Positions 36,250-45,519 of a stretch of 64,000 bases of DNA are shown here, piece after piece. The notes under the pieces were generated by a model, which made no database searches, had not been told where the DNA came from, and was given only the letters and a program-made list of their open reading frames with translations. A program made the translations under genes and the position numbers. Every line of letters starts with the position of its first letter. The first letter of the stretch is position 1. Origin of the DNA: Paenibacillus pectinilyticus (GTDB lineage: Bacteria > Bacillota > Bacilli > Paenibacillales > NBRC-103111); contig NZ_LYPC01000014.1 in the NCBI RefSeq assembly GCF_001700435.1, forward strand, positions 992,001 to 1,056,000, given 5' to 3'.

Positions 36250-38319
36250 ATGGCGGAGTCGTTACAACTAGGCAGTCAATTATTTATCAATAAAGATGAT
36301 ACCGAGGAGGCAGTGCGCAATTGGGTTCGAAGTATGGGGGAACATGGACTTACGCTCATTCGGTTGTTCATGATCTGGGAGCAGCTTGAACCAAAGGAGG
36401 GGCAGTGGCGATTCGAAGTCTACGATGCTTGTTTCGATGAAGCGCAGCGTTGCGGGTTGCAAGTTATACCGACCTTAATGTCCATCAGCCCTCCCGGCTG
36501 GATGCATATGACCGATGGCCCGCAATCTGTTGCGGAATTGGAAGACCCTGCCTATCGGCTGAAGGCAAGTCTGTATATGGAAAAGGTCGTTACACAATAT
36601 GCCGAGCATAGTGCTCTACATTCTTGGATTTTATGGAATGAACCGACCCGGTATTTGACGAAAACGAAGCTAGCCATGCATGCCTACGCTGGCTATGTGA
36701 ACGCGCAATTCGGAACAGTTGAAGCCTATAATCGGCATGCATATACCCAATATGCCAACTTTGAGGAGCTGGCGGACGATCATGACGAGCGTTCTTCTCT
36801 GAACACACAGCCGTTCCAATCGTTCGCAGAGCGCTTAATGTGGACACGATTTGCCGTGGCGTCGTTGAATAAGGAGTTAGCGTGGATTCGAGATGAGATC
36901 CGGAAACATGGATCTGAGCATCCTGTACACACAAACCCGCATAACTTAGGTGCGGAGATGCAAGCAGGGGGGCAGTCAATCTGGCAGCAAAGTGAAATTG
37001 TTGATTTCTTGGGCTGTTCAGCGCATCCCATGTGGCATTCGCTGCGGTTCCCGGAGCGGCGCTTTGGTCAGTCGGTCGCGTTCTTCGCCGACTTGATGAA
37101 GAGCGCAACACGTCACCCTGAAGGGAAGTTCTGGGTGACGGAGCTGCAAGGCGGACTCACGCTGTATTCGGCGGGTCAGGCGTATACGCCATCCAAAGCG
37201 GTAATCCGCGAATGGATGTGGGAGGGCTTCGGCAGCGGCGCGCAAGCCGTTGTGTTCTGGTGCTTCAACGCCCGTAACTCGGGCTATGAAGCAGGGGAAT
37301 GGGCTTTGCTCAATCCGTGGGGCGGCACGTCGCCGAGGCTGGAAGCTGTGCAGGAGACCGCAAGTCTGATTGCGGCGCATGCGCCTTTATTTGAGCAAAG
37401 CCGAAGCGAAAGTGCGAGGGTCATGCTGTTGTACTCGGAAGCCTCCTGGGCGCTGGGCGCGGTAGAAGGCTCAGGTCATGATGCGAAGAATCCGCGGAAT
37501 GAGAACCTATACGGCGATGCGATGGCAGGAGCGTATCTGATGTTCTCTGATTTGTCCGCAGAGGTAGCCTTCATTAATGAGGAGCGTTTGATCCGGGAAG
37601 GCATTCCGCAGGATGTGCAGGTGTTCGTACTTCCGAACACGATTGTGCTGGGGCTAGCGGAGATCGAAGTTTTACAGCAATTCGTGGCTCGTGGCGGCCT
37701 GGTTATTGCGGATGGGCTCATCGGAATGAAAGATCGCAATGGGAAACTGAATCCGGAGACGATGCTCGCCGCATCGGAACTGCTCGGTGCGCAGTTCGAA
37801 GATGTGGTGACGGAGCTCGATCCATTTTCAGTGACGAATGGCACGGAGGAAAGTTCTGAGTGGCCAGGTTGGTTCTATCGCCTGCCGCTGAGGGCATTGG
37901 AGGGGGCTGAAGTACTTGGTCGTTTCTCGGATGGCAGCCTTGCAGGTGTGCGAAGTAATCGTGGCTCAGGTCAGGTGATTCGAATAGGAACGAGTTTTTT
38001 CCAACATTATTTTGCTAAGCCAGATCAGAGGCTGCTATCTCTTCTTCAGGAAATGGCAGGAGAGCGATTATATGGTTGTGTGAAACTGTTGAACAGCCAT
38101 GCTTTGCTGCGACTGCGTATGTTGAAGCATCCAGACGGAGCGATCCTTATTTTGATTAATAAGGGAAATGCAGCCAGAGCAGACCTTCGCGTATCTGTCT
38201 CAGGTCAGATCTCAAGTCTTACTGATGAGCGTGAACCGATTGACGTAGAAGCTGGAGAGAGTCTGTGTTGGGAAATACCGGCGAATGAGGTGGCTGTCCT
38301 CTTTTTTACAGAGAAGTAA
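36250..38319 (+). CDS. GH42-like beta-galactosidase (cytoplasmic)
   Basis: This 689-residue protein has no signal peptide. The TIM barrel (about 1-380) has IRLFMIWEQLEPKEGQW, acid/base Glu at about 131 in WNEPTRY and the nucleophile Glu at about 298 in WVTELQGG, both in GH42 context. A Rossmann-like trimerisation domain (about 385-590, VFVLPNTIVLGLAEIEVLQQ) and a C-terminal beta domain complete the usual GH42 architecture and length. GAAGGAGAG precedes the ATG. Its position directly after the permeases implies hydrolysis of imported oligosaccharides. GH42 members mostly remove beta-galactose, but some act on arabinosides; the substrate is inferred. Confidence 0.87.
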   Translation: MAESLQLGSQLFINKDDTEEAVRNWVRSMGEHGLTLIRLFMIWEQLEPKEGQWRFEVYDACFDEAQRCGLQVIPTLMSISPPGWMHMTDGPQSVAELEDPAYRLKASLYMEKVVTQYAEHSALHSWILWNEPTRYLTKTKLAMHAYAGYVNAQFGTVEAYNRHAYTQYANFEELADDHDERSSLNTQPFQSFAERLMWTRFAVASLNKELAWIRDEIRKHGSEHPVHTNPHNLGAEMQAGGQSIWQQSEIVDFLGCSAHPMWHSLRFPERRFGQSVAFFADLMKSATRHPEGKFWVTELQGGLTLYSAGQAYTPSKAVIREWMWEGFGSGAQAVVFWCFNARNSGYEAGEWALLNPWGGTSPRLEAVQETASLIAAHAPLFEQSRSESARVMLLYSEASWALGAVEGSGHDAKNPRNENLYGDAMAGAYLMFSDLSAEVAFINEERLIREGIPQDVQVFVLPNTIVLGLAEIEVLQQFVARGGLVIADGLIGMKDRNGKLNPETMLAASELLGAQFEDVVTELDPFSVTNGTEESSEWPGWFYRLPLRALEGAEVLGRFSDGSLAGVRSNRGSGQVIRIGTSFFQHYFAKPDQRLLSLLQEMAGERLYGCVKLLNSHALLRLRMLKHPDGAILILINKGNAARADLRVSVSGQISSLTDEREPIDVEAGESLCWEIPANEVAVLFFTEK

Positions 38320-38382
38320 GTTTGTTAAATAAGAAATTTATAAGCTTCAGTTAGTAGGAATCGTGTGTGAGGAGATGAAGGT

Positions 38383-40902
38383 ATGGCGATAGATCAAGTT
38401 TCAACTAATCCAATGATAGATGACCAACGCAAGCTGCTTCACAATTCGTTAAGCCCCAATAAAAAGACACTCCAACGTGCTTCTTTAGAAATGAGTTTGA
38501 AGCCGTTCAAGAGCCTTGAGCCCTCCGCGATCGATGCTGTGTGTACAGAGGCGTTGCGCCAATGGCAGCCCCTATTGGAAATGGCCGAGACGGCATCCAT
38601 GCTGCTGTGGGTTTCTGATGGCAGTGAGATTCTGACATGGAATGGGGAGCTGGATGACTCATTTGAATGGGCTCGATATGTGGGCTTTGCGAATGAAGAG
38701 ATGTTCGGTCATGTCACGGATAAGAAAGACCCGCATATTGCACGGCTATACACCGAATCTCCTGTAACTTTCACGTATGGCGACCTGAAACGCGTCGTAG
38801 ATGCATTCAAACGGATCGCAAGCGAGCAATTTGGTGTCCTGATGGAGGTTGGTGCCACGTTCGATGCAGGGCCTGAGTTCGCGTATTCGGATTTTAAATA
38901 TAAAACGCACCCAGAAATAAATAAGGCGGAGATCGGCGGCAAGTATGTTTCTTTGAAAACACACTATACGGTCGTATGCAGTTGGTCGAAATTAAAAGCG
39001 GATCATGTCAGTTACGCTGCGTTTCCAGATGGAATACCCGAAGATTTACCGTTCGGCGAATTCCTAGGGAAGCAATGTGCGAGTTACTTGCCTGCGCTTG
39101 GGTTTGATTATATTTGGTTTTCAAATGGGTTCGCCTTATCCTATTTTCCTTGGACATATCTTGGCGCCAATTATGATGGGACGAATCTGGCTATCGCGGA
39201 CTATGAGGAAGTAACGAGCAAAGTTTTATCGTTCTGGGACCTGTTCAAACAGGAGTGCCCGGATGTTCGGACGGAAACTCGCGGAACGAATTATGGCACG
39301 GGGATGGATCTCGCCAAGGATTATATTCCGATGCAAGACCTGTACGATAAGGGATATCTCGCCTACCCGCCGCCGAATTCACCATGGGGCGCACTGAATT
39401 ATGATTTCGGCTTAGAAATCACAGGGTATTTGTCACGGATCGCAGAAGTGCCGAAGGATACGTATATGTATCGTTTTTATGCGAATGATCCGTGGTTCTG
39501 GCAAAATCCGTGGTTCGATTATTATGATCGTGAGCCTCACGATATTTATTGTCCGCTTGCAGCAGCGCGGATGAATTCTGATGGTGGTGTTGAGCTTCCA
39601 GGCGTCGTTCAAATTCTCACGATTGATACGGAAAATGGGGAACTGCAAGCCGAAAGTGCCGCAGAAATTATTCCGCACATTCGCAAAGCGTTCAAAGACG
39701 CGCCAGATCAACCTGGGTTAGTCACTTGGCTGTATCCGTTTCGTGAGCTGCATGATACGCTGCAAGCCGATAAGCAGGATACGGGGCGTGTATTCTTCCA
39801 TGATTGGCTGATTCGAAATGCGATTAATGAAGGCTTACCTTTGAATACCGTATTGGGAACAGATACCTTCCGGAAGATGAGTGCAGAAGCGAAGAAAAAG
39901 TTGAAAGGCACGATCTTGCTTGTTTCCACCTTGGGATTAACGAAGGATCTGGCGTGGGAAATTGTAGCCCTTGTACAAACGGGTGGTCGAGTATTACTTT
40001 ATGGCGATATCACGCAACCTGACTTGCTAGAAATGCTCCAGCTGGAGAGGATTCAGCCGTTAGAGGGTGATTTTGAGCTGAACATTTCATTAGAGCAGGA
40101 TGAGGTAGGGGCAAGCGGACCTTCTCATGTGCTAAGGCACCGTGCCGATATCGGGGATGGCGGATTGAGCTTATCTCTAAGAGCCGATGTCGATTCGTGT
40201 ACACATGTACATGCCGTGGCTGCGCAAAATGGGGAAGAGCGCGTCTTTGCTGTTTCTCGAAGTGAAACGGGTTGGGGGGGCGGCCGCATCGGTTGGATGC
40301 GAGGGTCGTTACCGTTCCAACCAGCGGGCGTCACGCATCTGCCTCTTCGGCAGGAGGAAACCTTTTATGATTCTTCGGTGCTGCTGCGCTATATGCTCCA
40401 GCCGTTCGGCTACCAGCTCTCTCAAAAGAAGCAAACAACGGATTCGCAATCTGCGCTTCTGTTCATCTCGCGTCATGAGAATGCGTACTGGTTTACAGGC
40501 TGTAAACAGGATTCGACGGTGCAATTAGAGCTTGGCCTGCCAGAAGGTGTTCCCTTATTTCCAGGACAATCGGTTCAACTTGGCGGCGAAACAGGACTGT
40601 ATGCGCTGGATCGTACCTTCCATGAGGAATGTCGCATTGTCGTATCGCAATCCGCGAAATCGAAAGTGCTGTGTCGGGAGAATCAAGCTTTCCCAACATG
40701 GAACCGTCAACCGAGTCGGAACCTGACTGTTTGGCATTTAAACGATGCTAATGTGACCTTGTTCCCACCCGTAGAGGCCATTGTTGGCGGAGTTGTGGAA
40801 ATTAGGTTAAATGAGAAGGAGTATCTAGATATTACGCATGCTTTCCAAGAGGATCGTATTTATCTAGAGGGAATTACAGGCCGGATAGACGTACTCTGGT
40901 AA
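38383..40902 (+). CDS. Unrecognised 839-residue protein, enzyme-like, in a glycoside operon
   Basis: I do not recognise a named family. There is no signal peptide or membrane helix. The N-terminal two-fifths (about 25-430) reads like a TIM barrel with many aromatic residues (ILTWNGELDDSFEW, VLMEVGATFDAGPEF, YIWFSNGFALSYFPW, ANDPWFWQNPWFDYYDR). Residues of about 490-570 (ILLVSTLGLTKDLAW, GGRVLLYGDITQPDLLEML) resemble the Rossmann-like trimerisation domain of GH42 enzymes, and the rest is beta-rich. GTGAGGAG precedes the ATG. It lies between the GH42-like gene and an SGNH hydrolase, so a role as an uncharacterised intracellular glycosidase is a reasonable inference, but catalytic residues cannot be assigned from one sequence. 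Confidence 0.6.
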   Translation: MAIDQVSTNPMIDDQRKLLHNSLSPNKKTLQRASLEMSLKPFKSLEPSAIDAVCTEALRQWQPLLEMAETASMLLWVSDGSEILTWNGELDDSFEWARYVGFANEEMFGHVTDKKDPHIARLYTESPVTFTYGDLKRVVDAFKRIASEQFGVLMEVGATFDAGPEFAYSDFKYKTHPEINKAEIGGKYVSLKTHYTVVCSWSKLKADHVSYAAFPDGIPEDLPFGEFLGKQCASYLPALGFDYIWFSNGFALSYFPWTYLGANYDGTNLAIADYEEVTSKVLSFWDLFKQECPDVRTETRGTNYGTGMDLAKDYIPMQDLYDKGYLAYPPPNSPWGALNYDFGLEITGYLSRIAEVPKDTYMYRFYANDPWFWQNPWFDYYDREPHDIYCPLAAARMNSDGGVELPGVVQILTIDTENGELQAESAAEIIPHIRKAFKDAPDQPGLVTWLYPFRELHDTLQADKQDTGRVFFHDWLIRNAINEGLPLNTVLGTDTFRKMSAEAKKKLKGTILLVSTLGLTKDLAWEIVALVQTGGRVLLYGDITQPDLLEMLQLERIQPLEGDFELNISLEQDEVGASGPSHVLRHRADIGDGGLSLSLRADVDSCTHVHAVAAQNGEERVFAVSRSETGWGGGRIGWMRGSLPFQPAGVTHLPLRQEETFYDSSVLLRYMLQPFGYQLSQKKQTTDSQSALLFISRHENAYWFTGCKQDSTVQLELGLPEGVPLFPGQSVQLGGETGLYALDRTFHEECRIVVSQSAKSKVLCRENQAFPTWNRQPSRNLTVWHLNDANVTLFPPVEAIVGGVVEIRLNEKEYLDITHAFQEDRIYLEGITGRIDVLW

Positions 40903-40929
40903 TCACTGTTGAAAAGGGGAAGAAGAACT

Positions 40930-41964
40930 GTGGGATTTCGCAGACAGTTAGGTGAAACGTTCGTTTTCCTTGGTACGGAAAAGCAAAAGATGCGATATGT
41001 CCCCTCTTCTAGTGGCGAGGGAGTGAAATTGAGAAGTCATCCGGATGCTAGGCATCCGGAGTGTCGGCACTATCAGGATGGCATCGACTACATGGTAGAT
41101 GAAGTCGTTGGCACGATCTCGCGCTTGGAAAGCGGGGCGATTCCGGATTGGCGAAGCCATGCCTTGTGTGGCAAGGAGAAGTTTGATCATCGTGATTATG
41201 CGATGATTTCGAATTCGGCATATACAGTGTATGCTGACTATGGGTATGAGGAGAAGGATAGCGATAATGAGAGCATTCTCGCAAGAACTGAGATTGCGTC
41301 GCATGTAGAGAGCAACGATGGGATGCATGACACCAATTTGGCTCACTGGGCTCAAAAATTGCATACAAAGCAATCAATCTCACTCGTCGTACTGGGCGAC
41401 AGTATTTCTAGGGGAGCTGAAATTCCTGATGAAAAGTTCACGTTTGCTCACTGTTTTACTGCTCTTTTATGCGAAAGGTTTCCCTCGGCAGAAGTTAAGT
41501 TGACGATGAAAGCCATTGGCGGTGAATCAAGTGAGGGTGGCTTGCTTCGACTACAGGAGGATGTAATTGCCCTCCAACCGGATTTGGTCACAATCGGATA
41601 TGGCATGAATGACCAGAACTGGGATGCAGATAGTGGCAACGGTGTTCCACTGCTTGATTTTGAGCACCATATAGCTACGATGATAGAGCAGGTACAAGCT
41701 CAGACGGAAGCTGCAATCATCCTCATCACACCTTGCCTTCCCAATCCTCAGTGGCATTTTGCCAGCGAGAATGTGACGGAGTATGCGGACACCTTGCGGC
41801 TGCTTGCCAAGCGATACGAGGTTACTCTCGCAGATGTCCAGAAACTATGGATAGCTGAACTAGCTGCAGGTAAATCGACCGCAAGTTTGTTAATGAATAA
41901 CGTCAATCATCCGAATGAATACGGTCATTCGATCTATACGAAGGCATTGGCGGAGGTACTTTGA
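40930..41964 (+). CDS. SGNH/GDSL-type hydrolase with an unusual N-terminal extension
   Basis: The protein has 344 residues, starting at GTG 40930; the frame opens at TTG 40909, but AAAAGGGGA of the ribosome site overlaps those codons. The SGNH domain occupies about 150-344: block I GDSISRGAE (nucleophile Ser), the Gly of KAIGGES, block III GYGMND, and the catalytic Asp/His region of block V as NHPNEYGH. Residues 1-145 are unlike the SGNH core, Cys/His-containing and of unknown fold. There is no signal peptide, so it is likely a cytoplasmic esterase or deacetylase removing acyl groups from imported oligosaccharides. It is the last gene of the 34411 operon, about 27 bases after its neighbour. 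Confidence 0.82.
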   Translation: MGFRRQLGETFVFLGTEKQKMRYVPSSSGEGVKLRSHPDARHPECRHYQDGIDYMVDEVVGTISRLESGAIPDWRSHALCGKEKFDHRDYAMISNSAYTVYADYGYEEKDSDNESILARTEIASHVESNDGMHDTNLAHWAQKLHTKQSISLVVLGDSISRGAEIPDEKFTFAHCFTALLCERFPSAEVKLTMKAIGGESSEGGLLRLQEDVIALQPDLVTIGYGMNDQNWDADSGNGVPLLDFEHHIATMIEQVQAQTEAAIILITPCLPNPQWHFASENVTEYADTLRLLAKRYEVTLADVQKLWIAELAAGKSTASLLMNNVNHPNEYGHSIYTKALAEVL

Positions 41965-42206
41965 TTTGGCTGAAAGTCATGATTACATGTCTGAGTCTCA
42001 CCTGAATCTGCGTTAGTTCGATTTATTCAAATTAAACGGATGATTCCTCCTCGGAAAACAGAAATAGTCAGTTTCTATCGAACTAAATCTTCATATTTCA
42101 TGACAGTTGGTTGTTTTGATTGATTTAGTTCGGCCGAATCGGACTATTCAAGTAAAATGACGCGAGCAGCGAAATTAGTTCGATGTTTTCGGACTACAGA
42201 TGATGT
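41965..42206. other. Gene-free stretch with degenerate dyads
   Basis: No gene seen. Several related segments occur: TTAGTTCGATT near 42013, TATCGAACTAAAT at 42076-42088, TTTAGTTCGG near 42124 with CGGACTA near 42140, and TTAGTTCGAT near 42176 with TCGGACTA near 42189. They look like worn copies of an inverted-repeat element. Confidence 0.4.
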
Positions 42207-42415
42207 GGGGAAGCGAGCTTATCCATCGCGGCCATCTGCGAAAGGCACGGAACCCGAGCCTATCTATCGCGGCCATCTGCGAAAGGCACGGAAACCGAGC
42301 CTATCTATCGCGGCCATCTGCGAAAGGCACGGAAACCGAGCCTATCTATCGCGGCCATCTGTGAAAGGCATGGAACCCGAGATTATCTTTCGCGGTCATC
42401 CGCGAAAGTCTCGGA
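42207..42415. repeat. Second 41-bp tandem repeat array (about five units) related to the array at 4584
   Basis: The CGGAA core recurs at 42248, 42289, 42330 and 42371 (TGG there), with degenerate units at about 42207 and 42412, every step 41 bases. The unit GAAAGGCACGGAACCCGAGCC is followed by TATCTATCGCGGCCATCTGC. It shares period and the GGAACCCGAGCCTA core with the large array, but the remainder of the unit differs. Confidence 0.88.
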
Positions 42416-42451
42416 TTTACAGTGTAGTTGCAACTCAACCTACTCACATAC

Positions 42452-42490
42452 AAAAAACCAGACCCGAAGCACTAGCTTCAAGTCTGGTTC
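42452..42490 (-). terminator. Terminator of the lrgAB operon
   Basis: AACCAGAC (42456-42463) pairs with GTCTGGTT (42482-42489), with an inner GAAGC/GCTTC; the A run at 42452-42457 is a T run on the - strand. Confidence 0.85.
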
Positions 42491-42500
42491 TTCCTCATTT

Positions 42501-43193
42501 TCAAGAAAACCACCAATATATCGGAATAAACAAAATGGATGTAATGATTCCCGCAGCGCCCATGGCGAAGCCGCTCATGCTGCCCTCGATTTCGGAATCT
42601 TTGATTAGCCGAGCTGTGCCGATCCCGTGTGCCGCTGTCCCGATGGCAATTCCGATGGAAAGCGCATCGCGGAAGCCGAGCCAGGTCAACAGCTTCCGGC
42701 CGAACATGCTGCCGAACAAACCAGTCAGCACGGTGAGCACGGCCGTTAGCTCCGGCAAACCGCCAAGATGACGCGATATCTCTAACGCGATCGGCGAGCT
42801 AACAGATTTCGGCAGCATGCTGAGCAGAATCTCACGGCTGCCGCCGAGCAAACCTACAAGAGCGGCGGCACTAGCAATGCCGGCGAGTGAACCGAGTGTA
42901 ACGGCGATGAGGATGCCGGTTAGCTGTTTGCGAATCAATCCCGCATGTTTGTACAGCGGGACGCCAAGAGCTACAGTTGCTGGTCCAAGCAGCAGCGTTA
43001 GAAGATCACCGCCTGTTTTGTAGGCGGAATAGGGGATTCGAAAGCTCAGCAGCACAAGGATAATGAAGCCTGAGCACACAAAAAGCGGATGCAGCCAACG
43101 CCAGCGCTTATGCATCATCTGTGCAGCCGTATAGGCAACAACGCTTAGTGTAATACCGAACATAGGGTTCGTGACCCACGTAGGGGTGGTCAT
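42501..43193 (-). CDS. lrgB: LrgB/CidB/YohK family membrane protein
   Basis: This 230-residue protein has many hydrophobic helices and family motifs (YKTGGDLLTLLLGPATVALGVPLY, SVSSPIALEISRHLGG, AAHGIGTARLI, EGSMSGFAMGAAGI). The LrgB family works with the holin-like LrgA/CidA partner in control of autolysis and, as shown for related proteins, in export of small carboxylates such as pyruvate or glycolate; which applies here is unknown. Its ATG overlaps the stop of the upstream partner by four bases (ATGA), so translation is coupled. Confidence 0.92.
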   Translation of the reverse strand: MTTPTWVTNPMFGITLSVVAYTAAQMMHKRWRWLHPLFVCSGFIILVLLSFRIPYSAYKTGGDLLTLLLGPATVALGVPLYKHAGLIRKQLTGILIAVTLGSLAGIASAAALVGLLGGSREILLSMLPKSVSSPIALEISRHLGGLPELTAVLTVLTGLFGSMFGRKLLTWLGFRDALSIGIAIGTAAHGIGTARLIKDSEIEGSMSGFAMGAAGIITSILFIPIYWWFS

Positions 43194-43594
43194 GAAATCC
43201 CACCTCCTACGGATTTCTGCTCTGCCGATGGTTGATTCACCCTACGATGATGTTCCTTCTCGTCATGACGCTGTAATTTCGAAGTAACAAACCCAGTCAC
43301 TACAAGAACGACGACGGAGCTCCCAATGACGCCAACCCCGATAGACAACCAATTGGCCCCGATTAAAGGGAAGAAAGCCATCGTGCCTACAACGAAAGGG
43401 AGAAAGAAGAGCATCATATGCCCTGTAAACCAATTGGCTGTCGTTTCAACCCATTCAAGCTTAATGATTTTGGCAAATAAAGCGATGGTAAAGAGAATAA
43501 GGCCAATAACATTGCCTGGTAAGGGCAGGTGCAAGCCCATTTGAAGCCCGATACCAATAAGGTTAAAAGCTAGTAAAATCGCGAGTCCTAGCAC
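43190..43594 (-). CDS. lrgA: LrgA/CidA family holin-like protein
   Basis: This 134-residue protein has four likely membrane helices, the family stretch LHLPLPGNVIGLILF, and WVETTANWFTGHMMLFFLPFVVG, followed by a hydrophilic, charged C-terminal tail (SKLQRHDEKEHHRR). It starts with GTG, with AGGAGG five bases upstream. It is the first gene of the lrgAB pair; the assignment to LrgA rather than CidA is by convention. The preceding 100 bases (43595-43700) are strongly T-rich with TTTGTTT-type repetition, and no two-component LytSR pair adjoins it. Confidence 0.88.
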   Translation of the reverse strand: MLGLAILLAFNLIGIGLQMGLHLPLPGNVIGLILFTIALFAKIIKLEWVETTANWFTGHMMLFFLPFVVGTMAFFPLIGANWLSIGVGVIGSSVVVLVVTGFVTSKLQRHDEKEHHRRVNQPSAEQKSVGGGIS

Positions 43595-43700
43595 AAGGTC
43601 CTCCTATTTATTGTTATTTTTTGTTTATTTGCTTTGTTTATTTGCTTTTTTTGTTTGTCTGTTTGTTTTTACTTTGTCCGTTTGTCTGTCGATTTGTTTG

Positions 43701-45515
43701 CTATTTCTGCTCAGCAGGAATTCGAATCCGAACGGTCGTGCCCTCGCCAAGCTCACTATCTATCTCAATCCCATAAGGATCACCGAAGTAGAAGACAATG
43801 CGATCATGCACGTTTTTAATCCCGATATGCGTTTCATCGAGTGTGTCAGAAGGCTGGGCAAGTCGAGTCCGAAGCTGATGCAGCTTCATTTCATCCATCC
43901 CTACCCCATTATCCTTCACCTGAATCAACAAGTCATCCCCCGATATCTGGGAAGATACCTCCAGCAACCCCGAACGACTGCTCCGTTCCAGTCCATGAAC
44001 AAAGGCATTTTCAATCAGCGGCTGCAGCGAAAAATGCAACACCTGCAACGTCTCGCTATTCGCCATCAAGTCCTCATGATACTGGATTTTGTCCCCGAAG
44101 CGCAGCTGTTGGATTTTAACATAGAGTCGAATATGAATCAATTCTTCTTGCAGCGTCACAGTTTCCTTACCCGTCTGGATATGTATGCGGAAGAGTCGTC
44201 CTAGTATGCCAACCATCTCGGCCACGTCCCGCTGTCCGCCAATGATCGCTTTCATCTGAATCGTTTCCAGTACATTCGCTAGAAAATGAGGGTTGATTTG
44301 GCTTTTCAAGGCGCCGTATTGTGCAACTTTTTGCTGCGCTTTGGCCATAGAAGAACGTTCGATATAGTTCTGTAAGTCTTCTAGCATTTTACGAATACCT
44401 TGGTACAACACGCCGAATTCATCTTGCCGGTTGGAGCTGAGATCGACATCGAAATTACCTAGCCCGACCATTTTCACTTTGCGGCTTAACACAATAATCG
44501 GCTTAGTCACCCGAGCGGACAAAATGAACATAAACAAAATCGCTGTACCGAGTGACAAGCAGGCGAGTGCTAAAATAATTTTGATCATGATCTTCGCTTG
44601 CTTCGTCATTTCCTTCTCATCGATGGATTGAATAACCTTCCAGCCCGAATAGGGCGATGTCACGAAGTTGATGAACGAATTGGTCCCGGCAAAATACGCA
44701 TAAAAGCTGCCATTCTCCTCTTCCAAAATGGTGCGAAGCTTCTCATCCGCTAAGGTGATGGGGCCGCTTGCGCTATCAGGTGTACTTGCAGAATTGTAAA
44801 TGCTAGCTCCGTGATTATCAATAATCGTAAAACTCCGCTTACTCGTCTCGGATAGCTTCAATATTTCCCGTAAGGAATCCAATCGAATGTCGATCAGCAT
44901 CACGCCAAGCGGCTGCTTGCTGCCAACCTTATTAATGACCCTGGCAATCGAAATGACAGGAGCCTTAGCATTCACACGATGGAAGGGGATGTGTGTCCCG
45001 AAAAGGACGATGCCGCCTTTACTTTGCTGTGTCTGCAGGTACCAGTCCTCATGTGTGAAGTCCTTCACATCATAATCGGAGCGATTGAAATTCGCCGAGT
45101 AGAAGACACGGTTACCTGCGTAAATTTGCACGCTGTCCACATTTTTAATCGTCATTTCGATGGAGGAGACGAAGTGCTCTATGGTGTTTCCGTATTGAAT
45201 CCGTTCATCATTGGAGCTGTCATCCCCGTCTGCGATCCAATTGGCTAGGGCATTCTGCAGCTGACCATCCATTTGCGCATTGAGCGTCCCTTTTTCAATA
45301 CTTTGCAAATATTGATCAATATTGAATGACAAGTTCGTAAGAATAAGATTCGAAGAACTTTGGTACTCATTTTTGACGGCTTGGATGGAAAAGAAATAAA
45401 TAATAATCGAAATGATCAATAAGGGCACGGTGATAATCAGGATCATGAGCACGAAAATTTGATGATTCACATGCTTCATTCGGTATTGCTGGGAGATTCG
45501 CCGCCATGTGTTCAA
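43701..45515 (-). CDS. Sensor histidine kinase, YesM-like (sialic acid locus)
   Basis: This 604-residue kinase has membrane helices at about 20-42 and 300-325 around an extracellular Cache-type sensor, then a HAMP region (SARVTKPIIVLSRKV), QINPHFLANVLETIQM (phospho-acceptor His), ENAFVHGLE, DNGVGMDEMK and the final ATP-binding GEGTTVRIRIP. The start is TTG 45515, with GGGGATGG upstream, four bases after the regulator stop; an ATG at 45482 lacks a ribosome site. It is co-transcribed with its response regulator and diverges from the ABC transporter/nan operon, so it likely senses an extracellular ligand of that transporter. Confidence 0.88.
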   Translation of the reverse strand: MNTWRRISQQYRMKHVNHQIFVLMILIITVPLLIISIIIYFFSIQAVKNEYQSSSNLILTNLSFNIDQYLQSIEKGTLNAQMDGQLQNALANWIADGDDSSNDERIQYGNTIEHFVSSIEMTIKNVDSVQIYAGNRVFYSANFNRSDYDVKDFTHEDWYLQTQQSKGGIVLFGTHIPFHRVNAKAPVISIARVINKVGSKQPLGVMLIDIRLDSLREILKLSETSKRSFTIIDNHGASIYNSASTPDSASGPITLADEKLRTILEEENGSFYAYFAGTNSFINFVTSPYSGWKVIQSIDEKEMTKQAKIMIKIILALACLSLGTAILFMFILSARVTKPIIVLSRKVKMVGLGNFDVDLSSNRQDEFGVLYQGIRKMLEDLQNYIERSSMAKAQQKVAQYGALKSQINPHFLANVLETIQMKAIIGGQRDVAEMVGILGRLFRIHIQTGKETVTLQEELIHIRLYVKIQQLRFGDKIQYHEDLMANSETLQVLHFSLQPLIENAFVHGLERSSRSGLLEVSSQISGDDLLIQVKDNGVGMDEMKLHQLRTRLAQPSDTLDETHIGIKNVHDRIVFYFGDPYGIEIDSELGEGTTVRIRIPAEQK

Positions 45516-45519
45516 GGGT

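Noticed and set aside
36590..37111. 173-residue antisense frame in the GH42-like gene
   Set aside because: It is opposite a well-supported enzyme with catalytic motifs, has low-quality composition and no ribosome site.
42157..42771. 204-residue reading frame on the + strand
   Set aside because: The first third is repeat sequence and the rest is antisense to lrgB.
43611..44204. 197-residue + strand frame starting in the T-rich stretch
   Set aside because: Its start is low-complexity Phe/Cys/Leu translation of TTTGTTT repeats, and the rest is antisense to the histidine kinase.
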